From NCBI GenBank assembly GCA_016840515.1, contig JAEOSF010000001.1:82447-146446 (forward strand): a DNA stretch of 64,000 nucleotides, written 5' to 3'. The DNA comes from Candidatus Borrarchaeum yapensis (GTDB lineage: Archaea > Asgardarchaeota > Sifarchaeia > Borrarchaeales > Borrarchaeaceae). Shown here one piece after another: positions 61,131 through 64,000 of this stretch (positions are counted from its first letter, which is position 1; each line of letters starts with the position of its first letter). The notes beneath the pieces are model-generated. The model ran no database searches, was not told the DNA's origin, and saw nothing but the letters and a program-made list of their open reading frames with translations. The position numbers and the translations under genes are program-made.

Positions 61131-63095
61131 TTAGACGATTTTAAAAATCCACACATCTCCATCGGAGTATACAGACATATATTTTCTGCTCCCTAAAAAT
61201 AGATTAGCGTTTAATAATTGACGATCATAGATTGCCTTCTTACCAATATAGATGTATTCAATATCAAACGATATAAGAAGAGATAATGCTTCTTCTGAGT
61301 TAGGATTATTATACATTAACTCCTCTAATCGATTAAGTTTATTTTCATCTTCTGCTGAAAATAGAAAATCTCCAAAGCTTCTAGCCATTGGATAAGTCCT
61401 TCGATTCGCAATAGCGGGAATCCATTCACCTGCATCTGCTTTGGTAACAAAAAATGTAGCATTTTTATCAGTATTATTTTTAATCCACAAAAACGCCTCA
61501 TAATCTTCCTTTGTTACTGCAGAGTGTGCATAATTCCCCACCATATAATTGAAAAGCAGAAAGGATTCAATGGCAATAGAAATTAAAATCAATGCATAAA
61601 TCATTTTTTGAAACGTTTTCTTTGCTGTAAGAGTGTTAAGAGACCTAAAATCGATAATTGAGCCCGCCCAGTTCGATATTTCAGTTAATCCATATCCTCC
61701 AATGCACAATAGAGGAAGAATTAACGCTGCTCTGAAATATCTAGGTAAAAAAATATACCAAAATGGGAACTCTATGAAATAAAAACCCGTCGGCCCGTTA
61801 GCTGCGATAAGTAAAAGTAATGCACCCCACGCAATTGTGCTAATTATGGAGATGTTACTTTGGTTTCTTTTTCTATTTGTTACTAAATAGAAAACCATTC
61901 CTACAAATGCAAGGAGAAGAACGCTGCCACCAAAATCCTTTATAACAAATCTTTCAAAGACATTTTCGAGGCCAGAATACGATGTGAAATTGCTATAAGT
62001 GAAAATCTGAGTTTTAGCCCACCAACTAGGCAATTTATCAACCAAAAAACTTTCACGTTCTCGTGTAGAAGAAATACTTAGTACTATTCGAGGTAAAACT
62101 ATTAAGAGACTAAAAAAGACACAAAGAAGGGCAGTTAATAACGGTTTTATACTCTTTCTTAGCACCGGCATGATATTTACGGCAATTAATCCACAGATGG
62201 CAATAAAGAAGGATAGATAATTTACATAAAGGATACCAACCAGAATCATAATTAAAATGACCGATAATAACACAGAAAACTTATTTTCTTTTACCATTTG
62301 GATGGTAATTGACACAGCTATAGGAACTAAAAAAAATGCTAGAATGAAACTATTTCCGCCCCAATTAAAAAAATACATAGGTGTATGAGCCACTAGGCCA
62401 CTAATGAAGCAAATATTTGCAGCTATCTCTTTATTGTCAAATAGTTTTTTTCCGAGGACATACATGGAAACTGGCGATAAGAAACTGTAGGTATTTGTTA
62501 GTAATAAGACAGTTTGTTCAATTGGAAATGGCGAGATATAGAAAAAGAAGGCCGCAAGCGCGTGTAGACCTAAATTATAAGCCAAAGAAGACGAATAAAA
62601 TGGAGAGAAAGAAGTTGGATACCCCTTATTATTGACAATTAAATAAACATAAAACGTATGAAACTTTGCATCATCACCAGGATACACATAGAGTCCGAGA
62701 GTTGGGAATAGTCGTATACCAAATGAAATTGCGAGAGTAATGATAATTAGCGGATGGATAGCCTTTAGCTCACTTATAATCAAATTTATTTTCTCTTTGT
62801 TCTTGAATGCAATAATTCCTACAGAGACAAGAACACAAATAGTTAAAATCACTGTTGTGACATTAGTGAATCCAGCCATAGGCGTTAACACAAATACTAT
62901 CAAAGGAATGAGTGCTGAACTAAGGGCAATACTAAGCGCTAGTTTTTCAAGCAGATCAAAATGCTGCATTTGGTTTTCTATCCGAGAGATCATCCATAGT
63001 ATAAGTCCCCCGAAAGCGAGCATTACAATGAAAAAGGTTAAGGTAAAAAGCGTGAGTGAAAAAATAGTGACTGGTAGATAGAAACCTGTCTGCAT
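61131..63095 (-). CDS. large multi-spanning membrane protein, glycosyltransferase-like (GT-C type layout)
   Basis: The 654-residue protein has about 12-14 hydrophobic segments in the first 510 residues (LTLFTLTFFIVMLAFGGLIL, PLIIITLAISFGIRLFPTLG, LSVILIMILVGILYVNYLSF) and a soluble C-terminal domain of about 130 residues (AFLWIKNNTDKNATFFVTKA, GEWIPAIANRRTYPMARSFG). YVYPGDDAKFHTFYVYLIVN after helix 5 has the acidic residues typical of GT-C enzymes and relatives such as DUF6541. A role in sugar transfer to a lipid or protein outside the membrane is inferred. It is probably co-transcribed with nothing else. Confidence 0.7.
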   Translation of the reverse strand: MQTGFYLPVTIFSLTLFTLTFFIVMLAFGGLILWMISRIENQMQHFDLLEKLALSIALSSALIPLIVFVLTPMAGFTNVTTVILTICVLVSVGIIAFKNKEKINLIISELKAIHPLIIITLAISFGIRLFPTLGLYVYPGDDAKFHTFYVYLIVNNKGYPTSFSPFYSSSLAYNLGLHALAAFFFYISPFPIEQTVLLLTNTYSFLSPVSMYVLGKKLFDNKEIAANICFISGLVAHTPMYFFNWGGNSFILAFFLVPIAVSITIQMVKENKFSVLLSVILIMILVGILYVNYLSFFIAICGLIAVNIMPVLRKSIKPLLTALLCVFFSLLIVLPRIVLSISSTRERESFLVDKLPSWWAKTQIFTYSNFTSYSGLENVFERFVIKDFGGSVLLLAFVGMVFYLVTNRKRNQSNISIISTIAWGALLLLIAANGPTGFYFIEFPFWYIFLPRYFRAALILPLLCIGGYGLTEISNWAGSIIDFRSLNTLTAKKTFQKMIYALILISIAIESFLLFNYMVGNYAHSAVTKEDYEAFLWIKNNTDKNATFFVTKADAGEWIPAIANRRTYPMARSFGDFLFSAEDENKLNRLEELMYNNPNSEEALSLLISFDIEYIYIGKKAIYDRQLLNANLFLGSRKYMSVYSDGDVWIFKIV

Positions 63096-63268
63096 TCAAT
63101 TCACTCTTTTATCAAATTTTCTTATGGATGGCATTTTGACACATTTAATTCTTTTTATATTTTAACTGAAAGCCGATCCTCGTGATATAAGTACAACTCA
63201 TAGTGAAAAACTGCTATAATTGAAAAAAAGATATGAAGTGTCTAAGTGGTGTACTGGATCTAATGAGT

Positions 63269-63493
63269 TTACCAGCGTTTCTTCCATTGATTATATGCCA
63301 ATCGAATATCCTCACCCGTAACCGTCTTTCTTCCAGCATGAGTTGCCAGTTCTACGGCACGAGAACTAATTTCAATACCAATTTCATTTAAAACGTCCCG
63401 TAATTCTTCCGCAGCGGTCATACTTACTCGATCAGCTTTTGCTCTTCTCACTAATCTTTCTAATGGTGCCAAGGGTAAATCAGTTGCTGCCAT
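63269..63493 (-). CDS. archaeal histone
   Basis: The 74-residue protein is one histone fold: LPLAPLERLVRRAKADRVSM, TAAEELRDVLNEIGIEISSR and AVELATHAGRKTVTGEDIRL, ending AYNQWKKRW. RKT in loop 2 is the DNA contact. The N-terminal eight residues are a short tail. It has its own promoter space on both sides; GTGAGGGAAA lies before the ATG. Confidence 0.95.
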   Translation of the reverse strand: MAATDLPLAPLERLVRRAKADRVSMTAAEELRDVLNEIGIEISSRAVELATHAGRKTVTGEDIRLAYNQWKKRW

Positions 63494-63775
63494 AGTTTTC
63501 CCTCACATTGTTTGAAATCATAACTTAATTCGACAAAATTAAAATTTGAAATATACTTTGATGGACTCCTTTTAAAAAATTATGGGATATATTCCGTTCT
63601 TTCGGGGATCTACTTACTCTTATTAAAATATTCAACAAAAACCTGTCTATAAAACCATAATAAGATAAAAATAAGTTGAAGAGACCTTTATGCACATATG
63701 CTGACCAAATGGCTTTTCGACAAAAAGTTTTAATGTAGAAATAAGAAACGTAGTTCTGAATGAAAGGGAGAAACC

Positions 63776-64000
63776 ATGGTAATAACAGTACAGATTAAGG
63801 TAATGGGTTCATTGAGAGAGGTTATGGGAAATCCATTTCAGATAAGTTTACCAGATGATTCTACAATACAAGATCTTTTGGATTCTCTCTCAAATGAGTT
63901 TGACCAACAAATCAAAGAAAAGTTCAATCTGCCTCTTTCAGAACTTTACCCCTCATTATTCATATTACTGAACGATGCAGACATTTCACTTTTTAAAGAT
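63776..64000 (+). CDS. MoaD/SAMP-like ubiquitin-fold small modifier (truncated by window end)
   Basis: From an ATG with AAAGGGAG upstream it reads MVITVQIKVMGSLREVMGNP, FQISLPDDSTIQDLLDSLSN and LYPSLFILLNDADISLF, a beta-grasp fold like MoaD, ThiS or archaeal SAMP. The C-terminal Gly-Gly needed for activation would lie beyond the window. It may carry sulfur to molybdopterin or tRNA, or tag proteins for the proteasome, which would link it to CDC48. Confidence 0.75.
   Translation, partial: MVITVQIKVMGSLREVMGNPFQISLPDDSTIQDLLDSLSNEFDQQIKEKFNLPLSELYPSLFILLNDADISLFKD

Overview
The window is about 64 kb of AT-rich DNA from an archaeon. The evidence is consistent: archaeal/eukaryal-type ribosomal proteins (S2, L7Ae, S28e, S27ae, S24e, S6e, L24e, S15, S3Ae), aIF2-gamma, aIF5B, EF-2, RNA polymerase E' and Spt4, KEOPS subunits (Kae1, Bud32, Pcc1), a histone, CDC48, isopentenyl phosphate kinase with type 2 IPP isomerase, and a geranylgeranyl reductase. 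Archaeal TATA boxes and strong GGAGG/GGTGA ribosome binding sites are common, and many starts are TTG or GTG. The lineage cannot be fixed from the window. An RNase HIII-like gene, a tRNA-Cys with a D-loop insertion and an EF-2 with a diverged diphthamide loop suggest an uncultured TACK, Asgard or Bathyarchaeota-type lineage rather than a classical euryarchaeote (inference).

Region 1 (1-6.1 kb) is a scarred surface-glycan island read on the minus strand. It holds a frameshifted glycosyltransferase, a sulfotransferase, an AlkP-superfamily phosphodiesterase, a second glycosyltransferase that seems to have lost its ATG, and fragments of an FkbM methyltransferase and a B12/radical SAM protein. The phosphodiesterase/glycosyltransferase pair lies between inverted repeats (2186-2257 and 5290-5413). 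The right copy contains a decamer repeated seven times.

Region 2 (6.1-10.5 kb) is a plus-strand sulfate-activation and sulfation module: a ribbon-helix-helix regulator with palindromes in its promoter, ATP sulfurylase, a DHH phosphoesterase that could recycle PAP, a sulfotransferase, APS kinase and two unknown small proteins. With the sulfotransferase of region 1 this is a nearly complete route from sulfate to PAPS to a sulfated surface product.

Region 3 (10.5-24 kb) is mixed housekeeping: an RNase HIII-like protein, an Obg/YchF-type GTPase, CDC48 divergent from a small heat-shock protein, a GlmM-like phosphohexomutase, a BtpA-like TIM barrel, a small HTH regulator with a palindrome on its TATA box, and a DUF362/ferredoxin protein. 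Region 4 (24-48 kb) is information processing: V-ATPase subunit E standing alone, S2, IPK/Fni, L7Ae-S28e, the minus cluster rpoE'-spt4-S24e-S27ae-kae1-bud32-ITPase, aIF2-gamma with a frameshifted PIN gene, H+-pyrophosphatase, aIF5B-S6e-NDK-L24e, tRNA-Cys, and the S15-GAN nuclease-Pcc1-S3Ae cluster. Region 5 (48-64 kb) contains sugar nucleotide and lipid-linked glycan genes (GlmU-like, GlcNAc-1-P transferase-like), a CooC-like ATPase, geranylgeranyl reductase, an ABC exporter, GluRS, EF-2, a 5-FTHF cyclo-ligase-like protein, a large multi-spanning membrane protein, histone and the start of a MoaD/SAMP-like protein.

A family of about eight short palindromic elements (core GAAG-CCC..hairpin..GGG-TAGTTSA) is scattered through the window. 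They resemble the right ends of IS200/IS605-type elements, but no transposase or TnpB is present.
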